DNA from: Sternotherus odoratus
Taxonomy: Eukaryota; Chordata; Testudines; Kinosternidae
Length of the DNA: 64,000 bases
Assembly: GCA_032164245.1 (NCBI GenBank)
Contig: JAVMKO010000003.1
Span: 87,216,390-87,280,389 of the forward strand
Direction of reading: 5' to 3'
Shown: positions 35,736-47,199 of the stretch, piece after piece
Numbering within the stretch: the first letter of the stretch is position 1
Layout of the letters: every line of letters starts with the position of its first letter
Made by a program: the position numbers and the translations under genes
Notes under the pieces: generated by a model
What the model was told of the DNA's origin: nothing
Database searches by the model: none
Seen by the model: only the letters and a program-made list of their open reading frames with translations

Positions 35736-38700
35736 CTAAGCCTTCACAGCCTCCCTAGACAAGGAGTTCCACAGGTTGACTGTGCACTGTGTGAAGAACT
35801 TCCTTTTATTTGTTTTAAACTTGCTGCCCACTAATTTCATTGGGTGGCCCCTAGATCTTACGTTATAGGAACAAGTAAATAACTTTTCCTTATTCACTTT
35901 CTCCTTACCACTCATAATTTTATATACCTCTCTCATATCTACCCTTAGTCTCCTCTTTTCCAAGCTAAAAAGTCCTAACCTCTTTAATCTCTCCTCATAT
36001 GGAACCCGTTCCAACCCCCTAATCATTTTAGTTGCCCTTCTCTGAACCTTTTCTAATGCCAATATATCCTTTCTGAGATGAGAAGACCACATTTATATAC
36101 AGTATTCAAGATGTAGGCGCACCATGGATTTGTATAAGGGCAATGAGATATTCTCCGTCTTATTCTCTATCCCTTTTTTAATGGTTCCTAACATCCTGTT
36201 TGCTTTTTTGACTGCCGCTGCACACTGCATGGACGTCTTTAGAGAACTATCCACGATGACTACAAGATCTTTTTCCTGATTAGTTATAGCTAAATTAGCC
36301 CCCATCATATTGTATATATAGTTGGGGTTATTTTTTTCCAATGTGCATTACTTTACATGTATCCACATTAAATTTCATTTGCCATTTTGTTGCCCAATCA
36401 CTTAGTTTTGTGAGATCTTTTTGAAGTTCTTCACAGTCTGCTTGGTTCTTAACTATTTTGAGCAGTTTAGTATCATCTGCAAACTTTGACACCTCACTGT
36501 TTACCCCTTCCTCCAAATCATTTATGAATAAGTTGAATAGGATTGGTCCTAGGACTGACCCTTGGGGAACACCACTAGTTACCCCTCTCCATTCAGATAA
36601 TTTACCATTTATTCCTACTCTTTGTTCCCTGTCTTTTAACCAGTTCTCAATCCACGAAAGGATCTTCCCTCTTATCCCATGGCAACTTAATTTACGTAAG
36701 AGGGACCTTGTCAAAGGCTTTCTGGAAATCTAAGTACACTACGTCCACTGGATCCCCCTTGTCCACATGTTTGTTGGCCCCTTCAAAGAACTCTAATAGA
36801 TTAGTAAGACACGATTTCTCTTTACAGAAACCATGTTGACTTTTGCCCAACAATTTGTGTTCTTCTATGTGCCTGATAATTTTATTCTTTACTATTGTTT
36901 CAACTAATTTGCCTGGTACAGACATTAGACTTACCGGTCTGTAATTGCCGGGATCACCTCTAGAGCCCTTTTTAAATATTGGCGTTACATTAGCTATCTT
37001 CCAGTCACTAGGCACAGAAGCTGATTTAAAGGACAGGTTACAAACTCTAGTTAGTAGTTCCGCAATTTCACATTTGAGTTCTTTCAGAACTCTTGAGTGA
37101 ATGCCGTCTGGTCCCGGTGACTTGTTACAGTTAAGTTTATCAATTAGTTCCAAAACGTCCTCTCGTGATACTTCAATCTGTGACAATTCCTCAGATTTGT
37201 CACCTACAAAAGACAGCTCCGGTTTGGGAATCTCCCTAACGTCCTCAGCTGTGAAGATTGAAGCAAAAAATTCATTTAGTTTCTCCGCAATGACTTTATC
37301 GTCTTTAAGTGCTCCTTTTGTATCTCTATCGTCCAGGGGCCCCACTGGTTGTTTAGCAGGCTTCCTGCTTCTGACATATTTAAAAAACATTTTATTATTA
37401 TCCTTTGAGTTTTTGGCTAGCTGTTCTTCAAACTCCATTTTGGCTTTTCTTATTACATTTTTACACTTAATTTGGCAGTCTTTATGCTCCTTTCTAGTTA
37501 CCTCACTAAGATTTGACTTCCACTTTTTAAAAGATGCCTTTTTATCTCTTACTGCTTCTTTTACATGGTTTTTAAGCCATGGTGGCTCTTTTTTACTTCT
37601 TTGACTTTGTTTTTTAATTTGGGGTATATATTTAAATTGAGCCTCTATTATGACGTCTTTGAAAAGTGTCCATGCAGCTTGCAGGGATTTCACTTTAGTC
37701 ACTAGTCATTTCTGTTTAACTAACCCCCTCATTTTTGCAGAGTTTCTCTTTCTGAAATTAAATGCCACAGTTTTGGACTGTTGAGGTGTTCTTCCCACAA
37801 CAGGAATGTTAAATGTCATTATATTATGGTCACTATTTCCAAGCGGTCCTGTTATAGTTACCTCTTGGACCAGATCATGCGCTCCACTCAGGACTAAATC
37901 AAGAGTTGCCTCTCCCCTTGTGGGTTCCTGTACCAGCTGCTCCAAGCAGCAGTCATTTAAAGTATTGAGGAATTTTGTCTCTGCATTTCGTCCTGAGGTG
38001 ACATGTACCCAGTCGATATGAGGATAATTGAAATCCCCCACTATTATTGAGTTCTTTATTTTGACAGCCTCTCTAATCTCCCTTAGCATTTCATCATCAC
38101 TATCACTGTCCTGATCAGGTGGTCGATAATAGATAATAGATCCCTATTGTTATTGTGGCAGGGTGCGGGCCCTTTAAGAGGGAGCAGAAGCCTGCAAACC
38201 TCCCCTTGCAGAGAAGGCTAATTAGCCACCTGGGCTGCAGAGGGCTCAGGCTTGATGAGTGGCACCTGGCAGCCTCCTCAGGGGGATAAAAGCCTGCCAG
38301 GAAGGAAGCCCAAGGTGGTGGTAGTATGGTGGTGTGGAGTGAGAGAAAGAGCTGTGTAGAGCTGTAGCTGTAGAGCTGTGTGTAGAGCTGAACTATATAG
38401 AGTTTGTGTAGAGCTGTAAGCTGTAGAACCGTATAAAGCTGTGTATATTGGTGGTGGGGCCTTGCACTGTGAAATAAAGAGCACTGTTTGGAGCAAAAGA
38501 AGGGTTTCCTGCCTGTTCCTGAAGAGGGGTGAGAGGGCGATCTGTCACATTATATTCTTATTAGAGCGTGGAATTACTATCCATAGAGATTCTAAGGAAC
38601 ATGTGGATTCATTTAAGATTTTTAATTCATTTGATTCTACATTTTGTTTCACATATAGTGCCACTCCCCAACCACCATGACCTGTTCTGTCCTTCCGGTA

Positions 38701-38949
38701 TATTTTATACCGGCCCAGAATGATTGTGTCCCATTGATTATCCTCACTCCACCATGTTTCTGTGATGCCTATTATGTCAATATCCTCCTTTAACACAAGG
38801 CACTCTAGTTCACCCATCTTATTATTTAGACTTCTGGCGTTAGTGTACAAACACTTTAAAAACTGGTCACTATTTATCTGTTGGCCCTTTTCTGATATGT
38901 CAGTTTTTTTTACGTGATATATTGCCAAAGGTATGCAAGGAACTTGCAT
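35736..38949 (-). pseudogene. CR1 ORF2 relic: endonuclease plus reverse transcriptase
   Basis: Read from 38949 downward. The apurinic-type endonuclease begins with YTNARSLNNK and DIIGITETWW, is cut by the LTR, and resumes with SIIVGDFNYPHIDW and GPLGNSDHNI, so its main catalytic motifs are visible. After an in-frame stop at 37703-37705 comes the reverse transcriptase: NYRPVSL, YLDFQKAFDKVP, GVPQGSVLGPILF and [10 protein letters not shown] frameshift near 36700 separates the palm pieces, another frame change follows near 36335, and a stop lies near 36093. The C-terminus ends around 35736. Two frameshifts, two stops and the insertion make it non-functional, but it is well preserved. Confidence 0.92.
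38154..38549 (+). mobile_element. Solo LTR (396 bp) inserted in CR1
   Basis: Begins TGTGGCAGGGTG and ends GATCTGTCACA, with a 4-bp direct duplication TTAT at 38150-38153 and 38550-38553. It contains a TATA-like ATAAAAG at 38286 and AATAAA at 38473. The stretch 38349-38440 is a tandem of 'gtagagctgt' words. CR1 endonuclease sequence resumes on both sides, so the boundaries are firm. No internal retroviral or gypsy coding sequence remains. A second copy is at 46715-47195. Confidence 0.9.
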
Positions 38950-38985
38950 GTTCCCAGCCCCAAAGTTCTAAAAAGACAGCAAATC

Positions 38986-40092
38986 AATCAGGGTAGGAGG
39001 ATATAGGATGCAACAAAAATAATGCAATGGAATGGTGAAGTTGGAAAAAGCATCATGTTAATTCAGAGTCTCTTATGGCTGGCTTTGTTTGGGTTTTTTT
39101 GGGTTGTTTTTTAATTTGTGTCTTGTGTTTATGATTTTTCAATCATCTCATTAATTAACACTTTTCTGTGTGGAGTACAAGAGTTTATAGTTTTATTTTT
39201 TTTCCTTTCAAAAATGTTTTCCAAGGGTATCTTTAATGAATACACCCTTTCACATTCTCATTCCAGAGCATGAAATTAATATTTTCTGAATAATTTTGCT
39301 TCCCCTCTGTTATGCAGTCTAAAAAGGACTTTGATTCTATTAAAGAAAATGAGAAGAAAAGGCATACGTTATAAATTAATCTATGCCAAGTTTTATGCCT
39401 ACATCTTCAAGAATTAGAATATCATACATTTGCATAGAAGTGAATACATCTGATAAAAGTATGTTCTTACAAGAAAAGGGACAAAATTGATACCTTGAAA
39501 CAGAAGTTCTTAAATCTTTAGAATGAGGGTTGGAGTCCATTCTCCCGATCTGAATGAACCCCTGTACAGTGATAGGTTGGATCACGAATTGGAAGACATG
39601 TTTTACAGCTTGAGTTCAGATGAAGTTGTATATCTACTTTCATAGGACTTCAGAAATCTTCCATGTTCATCTGATCTTGAGAATTTCCTGCTGTTGTAAT
39701 CTGTAATCTCATGAGAAGAGTTTGCAAGACTTTGGCATAGCTGAATCTTGAACCTAAGTCTTTTCTCTGATTTGGGCCTGAATTAATGTTAATCTAAACA
39801 CCCCCTTTACTGAGTATCCTAGGTCTTTGGTCGAATATCTGTTTCCAAAGTACTGAGTACACCTAAAACATTATATTATTAACAACAGTGGGATGTAAAC
39901 AATCATGAAAAATGGAGAAAAGCACATGGAAGCAACCTTGTACAGGAAAATTCTACAGATAATTTTTTCTTATGAGCTGTTTGAAGTGTGCTCCATACTT
40001 GTATTTACTGGTATCATTCTTTAAAGATGAACAGTGTTGGTACTTATATGTAATCTGATTTGTTTATTTTATTTTTTAACACTGATTTGCAG
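38986..40092. other. Intron 1 segment, no feature assigned
   Basis: AT-rich, no repeat ends recognised. Confidence 0.45.
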
Positions 40093-40412
40093 CAGGGGCT
40101 CTGAACCTTTTTCTTTCTTAACACCCCCCCCCCCCCAACATGCTATTAAAAACTCTATGACCCACAACCCACAGCTGGTTTTCTGCAGATAAAAGCCAGA
40201 GTCGGCGTTAGGGGGTAGCAAGCGGGGCAGTTGCCTGAAGCTGCTGAAGCTGAGTTTAGCTTCGTGGGGGCTCTCATGCCACAGGAGCCCCCATGAAGCT
40301 AAGTTCAGCTTCAGCCTCAGGTGACGGAGTTCAGGGCCCTGGACTTCAGCCCCATGTGGTGCGGCTTCGGCTTTCTGCCCTGGGCCCCAGCGAGTCTAAC
40401 ACTGGCTCTGTA
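40093..40412. mobile_element. hAT-like composite fragment
   Basis: The left end CAGGGGCTCTGAACC resembles the hAT ends elsewhere in the window. A second, inner pair is formed by 'cagagtcggcgttaggg' (about 40197) and 'gtctaacactggctctg' (about 40411), whose sequence resembles the CAGGGCCGGC ends at 59406. A poly-C run lies at 40124-40137. The outer right end is not found. Confidence 0.5.
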
Positions 40413-41011
40413 AAGAGTCACAGTTAGCTGTCACCAAACATTTAACATCTCCAGTTCTCACTGTTTTCAACATGGCGATATTAAATAAATCTCTCTAGGC
40501 TAATTTTCCTGGAGCTTTAAAAAGAATTGAATTGATCAAAGTGTGAGAACCATCAAAAAGGAAAATTAATAAGTGTTTGTTTCTGTATTGGACAAACACA
40601 ACATCTTTAGAATACTTCAAACAGAAGATGTTGCTGCAAATGGAGTGTGAAAAAATTATTGGCTTAATTAGTGGTAAACAATCATGGCAGCTAAAGAATT
40701 TTAGATGTTTATACTGTTTGATTTAATAATACTCCAGATTTGCTTTTGAGAATTGCAGATGGAGAGCGGTGGTTGTTTTATTGTTCTCCTAGCATCTTCA
40801 GAATTATAGGAGAATTTAGCTTGCAACTTCTGTAGCACCTTTCCTCAAGTTTTAGGGCCTCTGCCTCATACCTGGTATTGCCATTTACATCTCTTCAAAG
40901 TGAGCACAAAGACCGCAGTACCATTCTGATTTTAAGGGTATCTTTCTTGCCCTTATTGCTCATAGTTATAAATGACAACACAAGTTACAAGGCAATAGAA
41001 ATTCAGGCATG

Positions 41012-41200
41012 TGATTGATCTAGCCTTATAATACAACCCCATGAGTTAAGTACCAGATAGTAATGTTAGTATATCACCGTTTTACAGTGAACAGCTGAGA
41101 CACAGAGAGGATACATGATTTTCCACATTAAGGTTTGAGTCTGTAATAGACACCAGAATTCCTGACTCTTCACTCTACCTACTGGACAATGTTTCCTCCA
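41012..41200 (+). mobile_element. MIR/CORE-SINE
   Basis: Contains 'atcaccgttttacagtgaacagctgagacacagagagg', 'attttccacattaaggtt' and 'ccagaattcctgactcttcactctacc', diverged forms of successive MIR segments. Confidence 0.65.
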
Positions 41201-41392
41201 CCATGATAGGCAGTTAAAATATTTTATGATCTATTTATTATTTTAAAGATGAGAGGAAAAGCAAGTGGTCGTGGTTTTAAAATATGTTTATGCATTTTTC
41301 AGATAAATGTGAGGGAGTTAGGTGCCCAGAACCTTTTGAATTTCTTTTGACTACAAGAAGCATAGTTCAGAGTGCAGAATCAGAAGTACTGT

Positions 41393-41545
41393 TATGTATT
41401 CCAGTTTCTGTCCCTTGGTGTGTCACTCCAGAAAAACCAGTTAAAACTCTGTGCCTCACCTTGAGCATCTATGAAATTGGGATAATGGTAACTATTACTA
41501 CTTCATGGGGTGGTGTATTAAGGAGTAATTAATATTGGATTCTCT
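41393..41545 (-). mobile_element. MIR/CORE-SINE fragment
   Basis: Plus-strand words 'actctgtgcctcacctt', 'ctatgaaattgggataatgg' and 'tactacttcatggggtggtg' are the reverse order of MIR 'ccattttacagatgagg...'. Confidence 0.6.
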
Positions 41546-41898
41546 ACTGCCTTGTACCTTGTATTGTCTGAAACTCAATGCGATTTGGGTTTCTAGCTCC
41601 CTTAGACTCCTTTGAAAATTCCATCTGTAGTGTAAATCTTAGTAATTAAAAGGCTATGTAAAATTTCGTATAACATATATCAAGAGATATAATTTCTACA
41701 AAACATTGCTATCTTGGGATGTTCAATATGGCATGAGTGTCCACATATTTTATGAGCTATACAATAACTGGACATCATGGACTGAGTTTAAAACATACAG
41801 TCCTGTACAGAAGATCCAGTCATGGACCCTGTGTACCTCCTAAATCCTTAACATGGGTCTTGCATATTAATTTGGTATCAGGTCTGACTACAGAAGGT

Positions 41899-42011
41899 GG
41901 GATTTTCAAAAGCATTCAGAGTTGGCCTAATTTTGCTCCCATTTAAGTCAGTCTGCCTCTGACTTCAGTGGGAGCTGAGTTAGACCTACCCTGAGCACTT
42001 TTGAAAATCCC
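41899..42011. repeat. 113-bp near-perfect palindromic repeat
   Basis: Outer arms GGGATTTTCAAAAGC and GCACTTTTGAAAATCCC pair, and inside them 'ggcctaattttgctccca' pairs with 'tgggagctgagttagacc'. Almost the whole unit folds back on itself. This is a MITE-like structure. Confidence 0.75.
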
Positions 42012-43331
42012 TGCCAGAGTATGTTACATTTCCAAATGAAAGCAAAAATAACTTGGTGGATCCAAGATGAGAGCTGTGTAAAATGTGCAAGTTGGTTTTC
42101 AACACTGGGTGTGTATTATGTTCTTGAGCACATTTAACAGAGGTGCATGTTGTGGATGGGGTTGTGCCCAGTGCTACCTAAGTGCATTAGCAATGGGAAG
42201 AGGAAAGAAACTGCAAGGAGCTACCTTCTTCTCTCCCGCCATCTCCCATCCCCTTGTATTCTTGTGCTGGGATAGAAAACAGTGGCTGTTCTTGCAGTTC
42301 CCTGAAGACAAGGGCTGCACAAGTCTAGAGCCACCAAAAGTGCTAGTCACCCCTACGAGATCTTCCCTCTCCATATTGGCTGGCAGAGCTCGTTCTATGC
42401 AGGAATGGTGTGGAAGTACCCATTGCACTCTCTCAAACAATGCTCTAGAGTAGACCTTGGTCCCCCTGTGCTTATAGAGGCAGTGTGTTTGTCCTTAGCA
42501 CAATGTTTCCAAGAGGTCCTGCTCTGGCAGGATGACTTCCATGCCTCCCTTACCATGAGTTGTGACTTCAAGCCACAATGTAGCTGTTTCAGAATTATTT
42601 ACTTAAAAGCTCTTTGGTCTAGATTTTCATAGGATGTATATTGAAGTGTTCTTTTAGGGACACAAAACTGCTAATTCAAAAATAATGTGCAAAAGTAGAA
42701 TGAGTTTGAGTTGCTCTAGAATCTTCAATAACACTTTAGAAAATAATTTGCTCTTTGTCTGTGTGTAGGTCCTGTAATATGTCCCTGCTATGTGTATCTA
42801 AGTTCCTTATACCATTAAGCACTTGAAAAACTAACAGAGCTTCTTAAGACAAGCCACTGACTTCATATTTCCCCTTGCAAGTAGTCTTATGATTACAAAC
42901 TTGAATAAATGTGTGATGTAAAAGAGCATCATGGAGACAGGTGAATCAGAATTAGTCAGATTCTGGCACGGAGGCTTCAAAAGATACAGAATCAAATATC
43001 CGCAAAGAAATATCACTGAATAACTCGTAGTACAACCTGAATGTGAACAAGGAGAGATAAAAGGTACACAATACTTGAATGAAGTAGATACCTTTATATT
43101 TCAGGTAAGCAGCAGGATTGTAAAACAAATTACATTTTAAAAATACACATATAATATATTTCTGTAAACTTTGCTCTTGTTTTCACTGAGGTAAAATCAA
43201 ATTTTGGCCAACACCAAGCGCATCAGAACCCTTGAAAGATGAGCTTTTTGGCTATGTTTGAACAAACAAAATCATCAGATTTGCAAAGCAGTACTGATAC
43301 ATAACTTCAAAATTGTGACAGGTTTAAGATT
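42012..43331. other. Intron 1 segment, no feature assigned
   Basis: ORFs at 42085-42453 and 42174-42440 overlap on opposite strands with no recognisable domain. No repeat ends seen. Confidence 0.45.
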
Positions 43332-43604
43332 AGAAGCTGTGTTAGTCTGTATCTGTAAATAGGACGAGGAAGACTTTGTAGCAGCTTAGAGACTAACCAG
43401 TTTATTTCAGCATAAGCTTTGGTGGGCTATAGCCCACTTCACCGGATGCATAGAATGGAACAGAAGTAAGATGCTTACTTCTTACTACTTACGTCTGTTC
43501 CATTCTGTGCATCTGATGAAGTGAGCTATAGCCCACGAAAGCTTATGCTGAAATAAATTGGTTAGTCTCTAAGGTGCTACAAAGTCTTCCTCGTCTTATT
43601 TATA
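43332..43604. mobile_element. Penelope tail, inverted dimer
   Basis: The left arm (about 43355-43470) and right arm (43488-43604) are inverted copies of the Penelope 3' region: 'cttagagactaacc...cataagcttt...gggctatagcccac' faces 'gtgagctatagcccac...cataaat...ttagtctctaagg'. The loop is 17 bp. Inverted terminal arrangements are known for Penelope-like elements. Confidence 0.85.
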
Positions 43605-43900
43605 ACTTTAAAAGTGCAGGGACCTCCTGAGAACACACTGACTTATTAATCAGACAACTGGATGCTAATCAAGTAACCACTTGCCTTTGTTCCTCCTGAG
43701 CATATGGTAATGGATACAAATCCAAATGTATCCATACAAAGATTACTTGTACTGATACTTAGGAAAGAGTTGAACTTAGCTAGTCTTTTGTTGCCATTGC
43801 AGCTGTTGCTTTGCTCTCCAGTTGTAGGAAAGGAGAGATGCCTAGAAAAATATTTTTGTTTTTTATAATGTTTTTCCTACTTAAGGTATTTTCAAAGGTA

Positions 43901-44378
43901 CAGTAAAACCTTGATTTAATGGACTAATTCGGGCAAGGGGTTGTCCGTTAAATCAAAAAGTCCGTTATTTAATAAAAAAACAAAATGAGCTGTCGGAGCA
44001 GCAGCCCGACCACCACAGGGTCGGGGCGGCAGCTCCGCAGTCCACCCGCTGCTGGGACCCGGGTGGCAGCCAGGGGCCGGTAGCCAGCCCGCCCGGGTCC
44101 CAGCAGCAGGGACCTGGGCAGCAGCCGGCAGCCAGCCCACCCGCTGGCGGGAGCCGGGAGCCAGCCCGCCTGCTGGCAGGACCCGGCGGGAGCCGGGAGC
44201 CAGCAGCCAGCCTGCCAGTGGCTGGGACCGGGGCGGCAGCTGGGAGCCAGCAGACGGCCGCCAGGGAAGGGGACCGGGGCTGCAGCAGGGAGGGGTCGCG
44301 GTCTGATATGGATCAGAAATTTTGTCCGTTGAATCCGAAGTCCGTTAAATCGAGGTCCGTTAAATCGAGGTTTTACTG
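43901..44378 (-). mobile_element. Tigger/pogo-like element with GC-rich tandem core
   Basis: Ends CAGTAAAACCTTGATTTAA and TTAAATCGAGGTTTTACTG are inverted repeats, flanked by TA on both sides, as expected for Tc1/mariner-superfamily elements. The core (about 44014-44240) is a GC-rich minisatellite of 'ctgggacc...gcagccgggagcc' units. No transposase. ORFs across it are compositional. It is inverted relative to the copy at 62982. Confidence 0.85.
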
Positions 44379-46710
44379 TATCAACAGAGTAATGAACCAA
44401 ATATAAGGACTGTAAATTGTATAATCTTAGGGTCAGGTCCTTAGCTGGTGTAAATCTGTTGACTTAATTTGCCAGATATTGAATAAAAAGTTTAAGCAGA
44501 AGGTTGGTACATCACCAAGACAGCAACACCTCTGAGTGGGTCATCATCATTCAGAATCAAACCTGGGACTTCTGGCTCTTAGTGCATGACCTCCTTCTGC
44601 CTGAACTGAAAGAGACAGCTATTTTAACAAGCTCTGTAGCAGGCTCATCAACCTCTAGTTGGCGTAGCCACCACTATAGAGGTTAGAGTGCCCCACTGAG
44701 CAGGAATGGCGTACATCTGTTAATACTGCAGAGGTGGTACCATGTATGCACCCAAGTCCTCTTGTGGAATTTAAACTTATGATCCCCTCTACTAAAGCCA
44801 AAGTGCTACTCATGAGCTATGGGAATACTCTTGTATAGTTAAAATCTAGTTGTTCAATGGAAATCACCCCAAGTCCTTCTAGCAGTACTTATGTACTTTG
44901 ATAGCAAAGAAGGGATATCATAGTCCTTGCTTGTTTGGCAAGAACAGAATATTTTTCCTATATGAAAACCAAGACACGAACTCCTTTTCTTTCTGTTATT
45001 GCCTATTAGAACTGCCCCAACATGTTGCCTGTTAGTAATCTCGTAGTTGATCATCTTGTTTTCTGGCTATGTACTTTAAATGATACTCTTATTCATAACC
45101 CCTGAAGGATTTGGATACAGTATGTCCTTAGATTTTATCATCTCTTATCTGCACATAAAACACATTGTTTTTTCAGTATTCCTTCTTGGTGTTCTATCAA
45201 TCCATATCTAGTTGGGGCTAGTTCTAAAAGAATATATTATGTTCTTGTGGGCAAATATGTAATACAATATTAAACATCAGCTTCCATCATAGTTATTCAT
45301 ATACAACAAAATAGAAAGATAGAAACAAGTTTATCCTACGTTTTCAATTTCCTGAGAATATAAAGGAGTGGATTCTGTAAGATCTCAGCTCTTCCTATCT
45401 GATTCTAATTGGTGATTCATGCTCAGTTTACCACCTGTGTTTTCTTATGTCCCTTCATTTATGAATTAGATTAGGGAGATTTTATTCAAGGTTTTATCTG
45501 CATTGCCAGGGCTCATTCCCCATCTCCAAACAGCTGTTTTTTTCCTGCAAAACAGAAGAGCACTGAAACAGTTTATGTTTTTATTCATTTTTTCATTAAT
45601 AGACGTTGGCTTTATCAAGCTGTTGGTACAAATAGAGTATGTAGCACATCTCAGAGTTACTGTGTCAAATCCTGCCCCAAATAAGGCTGCTCCCCGGCAC
45701 TCCTGCTTTGTACCTCTGTCTTAAATGTGGCTTAACTGGCTACATGAGGATTCCCATGTTGCAGTGAAAACTCCTGATGACAGAGAGATGATGTAGCTAG
45801 CTCCATATCTTCCCTCCTTTCAGCTCTGGCCAAGGGAAAGGATATGGTTGTAGCTCTGATTTTATGTGACTCTGGCCTCCTTGGGAGTTGTTGGAGCTGA
45901 ACGTAATTTAGTGCAACCAAAAGACTGCTGTAGTTGCATCATGGATTGTGGGAATACTAAGTGGCTTAAATCCACATTTGCCTCCCTGTATCCTGAGCTG
46001 CACTAGTTGAAGCTCTGGTGCAGCTGAGAATATGTGATATTATTTCTTGTCTTTGTCTGCAAACTTGCTAAGACAAAACTGTATTGGCTCACATTCAGAA
46101 GGCTTCTTTGCTACTAAATAGACTAGAAGTGTAAATTTGTTTTAAAAAATGAAATTTTGCAGAAGCTGATTGTACCACCAGAGAATTGCTAATCTAATGT
46201 AGCATTGTGTGTAGTCTTCATCCATCCCTTTTCTGGATTCAGGATGGTTAATCATTTCTTATTCTTAATTTTTCTAAGTACTTTTGCAAAAGTCTTCTGC
46301 TCCATTCCAGGTACGTAGCTATGAGGAAAAGTTTTTTTCCCCCTGGTTACGATCTTTGCAGATTTCTTTCCTGGGCATTCACATCAAACGCTTTATTTAA
46401 AAATTTTAAAAATGAAGTGGAAGAGTCCAGTAATGTGTTCCAGAATCTGTACCGAAGGTAAATTTGAAGTTTAAATGTCTCAGCTGCAAAGTCTTTTCCC
46501 TAAATATGTTTTAGATTTAGAAATGTCAGAAGACGACGTCTTAGCTTTGAAAACTTCTCTCCTTGTTTGTCTGAAATACCTTGAAATTGTTGTGCTCAAG
46601 GACATCTTTTTTTATGGGAATCTTTAGGGAGAGGAATATTATATCCGATGAAATTTTGAAGTGGTGGTGTATTGATTTCTTGTTGTAAGGTTGAGCCTTC
46701 AGTGACTGTG
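44379..46710. other. Intron 1 segment, no feature assigned
   Basis: A short 'ggtcaggtccttagctggtgtaaat' phrase near 44432 belongs to a common palindromic repeat. Otherwise unremarkable. Confidence 0.45.
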
Positions 46711-46714
46711 TATT

Positions 46715-47195
46715 GTAACAGACCGCTCTCTCTCACCCCTCTCAGGAACAGGCAGGAAACCCTTCTTTTGCTTCAAACAGTGCTCTTTAATTCACAGTGC
46801 AAGACCCCACCACCAATATATACAGCTTTGTACAGTCTTTCAGCATACAGCTCTTGATAGCTCAGCTCTACAGCTTACAGCTTTACAGACTCTATATAGT
46901 CCAGCTCTTAACATGCAACTCTAAACAGTTCTAAACCTACAGCTCTGACTAGCTCCAAACACACAGCTCTGACTAGCTCCAAACCACCACAGCTCTGAAT
47001 AGCTCCAAACCACCACCACACTGGGCTTCCTTCCTGGGAGCCTTTTATCCCCCAGAGGAGGTTGCCAGGTGCAACCCATACAATTGATTGCCCTGCAAGC
47101 CAGGTGGCTGATTAGGCTTTCTGCACCGGGGGTTTGCAGAGGGCTTTTCTCCCTCTTAAAGGGGCGGCAGGCTGGGTCAAGCCCACCCTGCCACA
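46715..47195 (-). mobile_element. Solo LTR (481 bp), same family as 38154
   Basis: Starts TGTAACAG and ends CCTGCCACA on the plus strand, flanked by GTAT at 46711-46714 and 47196-47199. Reverse complementing gives TGTGGCAGGGTGGGC...CTGTTACA, clearly related to the LTR at 38154-38549. Both contain the 'ggggataaaag' TATA-like box and the 'gctgtaga/gagctg' tandem. The poly(A) signal here is ATTAAA (46786-46791, reverse). The internal tandem is longer than in the other copy. Confidence 0.9.
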
Positions 47196-47199
47196 GTAT

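Larger units (their letters stand above)
35471..38985 (-). mobile_element. CR1 LINE, nearly full ORF2 length, LTR inserted
   Basis: The longest CR1 in the window. The 3' end on the plus strand is at 'ttataagaacataagaaaggcc' (35471), a different CR1 subfamily from the copy at 19356 because its tail differs. Moving up the minus strand come the 3' UTR, reverse transcriptase and endonuclease, with the 5' part fading near 38985. A solo LTR interrupts it at 38154-38549. Without the LTR the element is about 3.1 kb. Confidence 0.93.

Noticed and set aside
37101..37604. 167-codon plus-strand ORF
   Set aside because: It is the antisense shadow of the CR1 reverse transcriptase relic, which has clear RT motifs on the minus strand.
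43916..44406. ORFs of 143, 74 and 62 codons over the first Tigger-like element
   Set aside because: Same explanation as for the second copy: minisatellite sequence without stops, and no transposase similarity.
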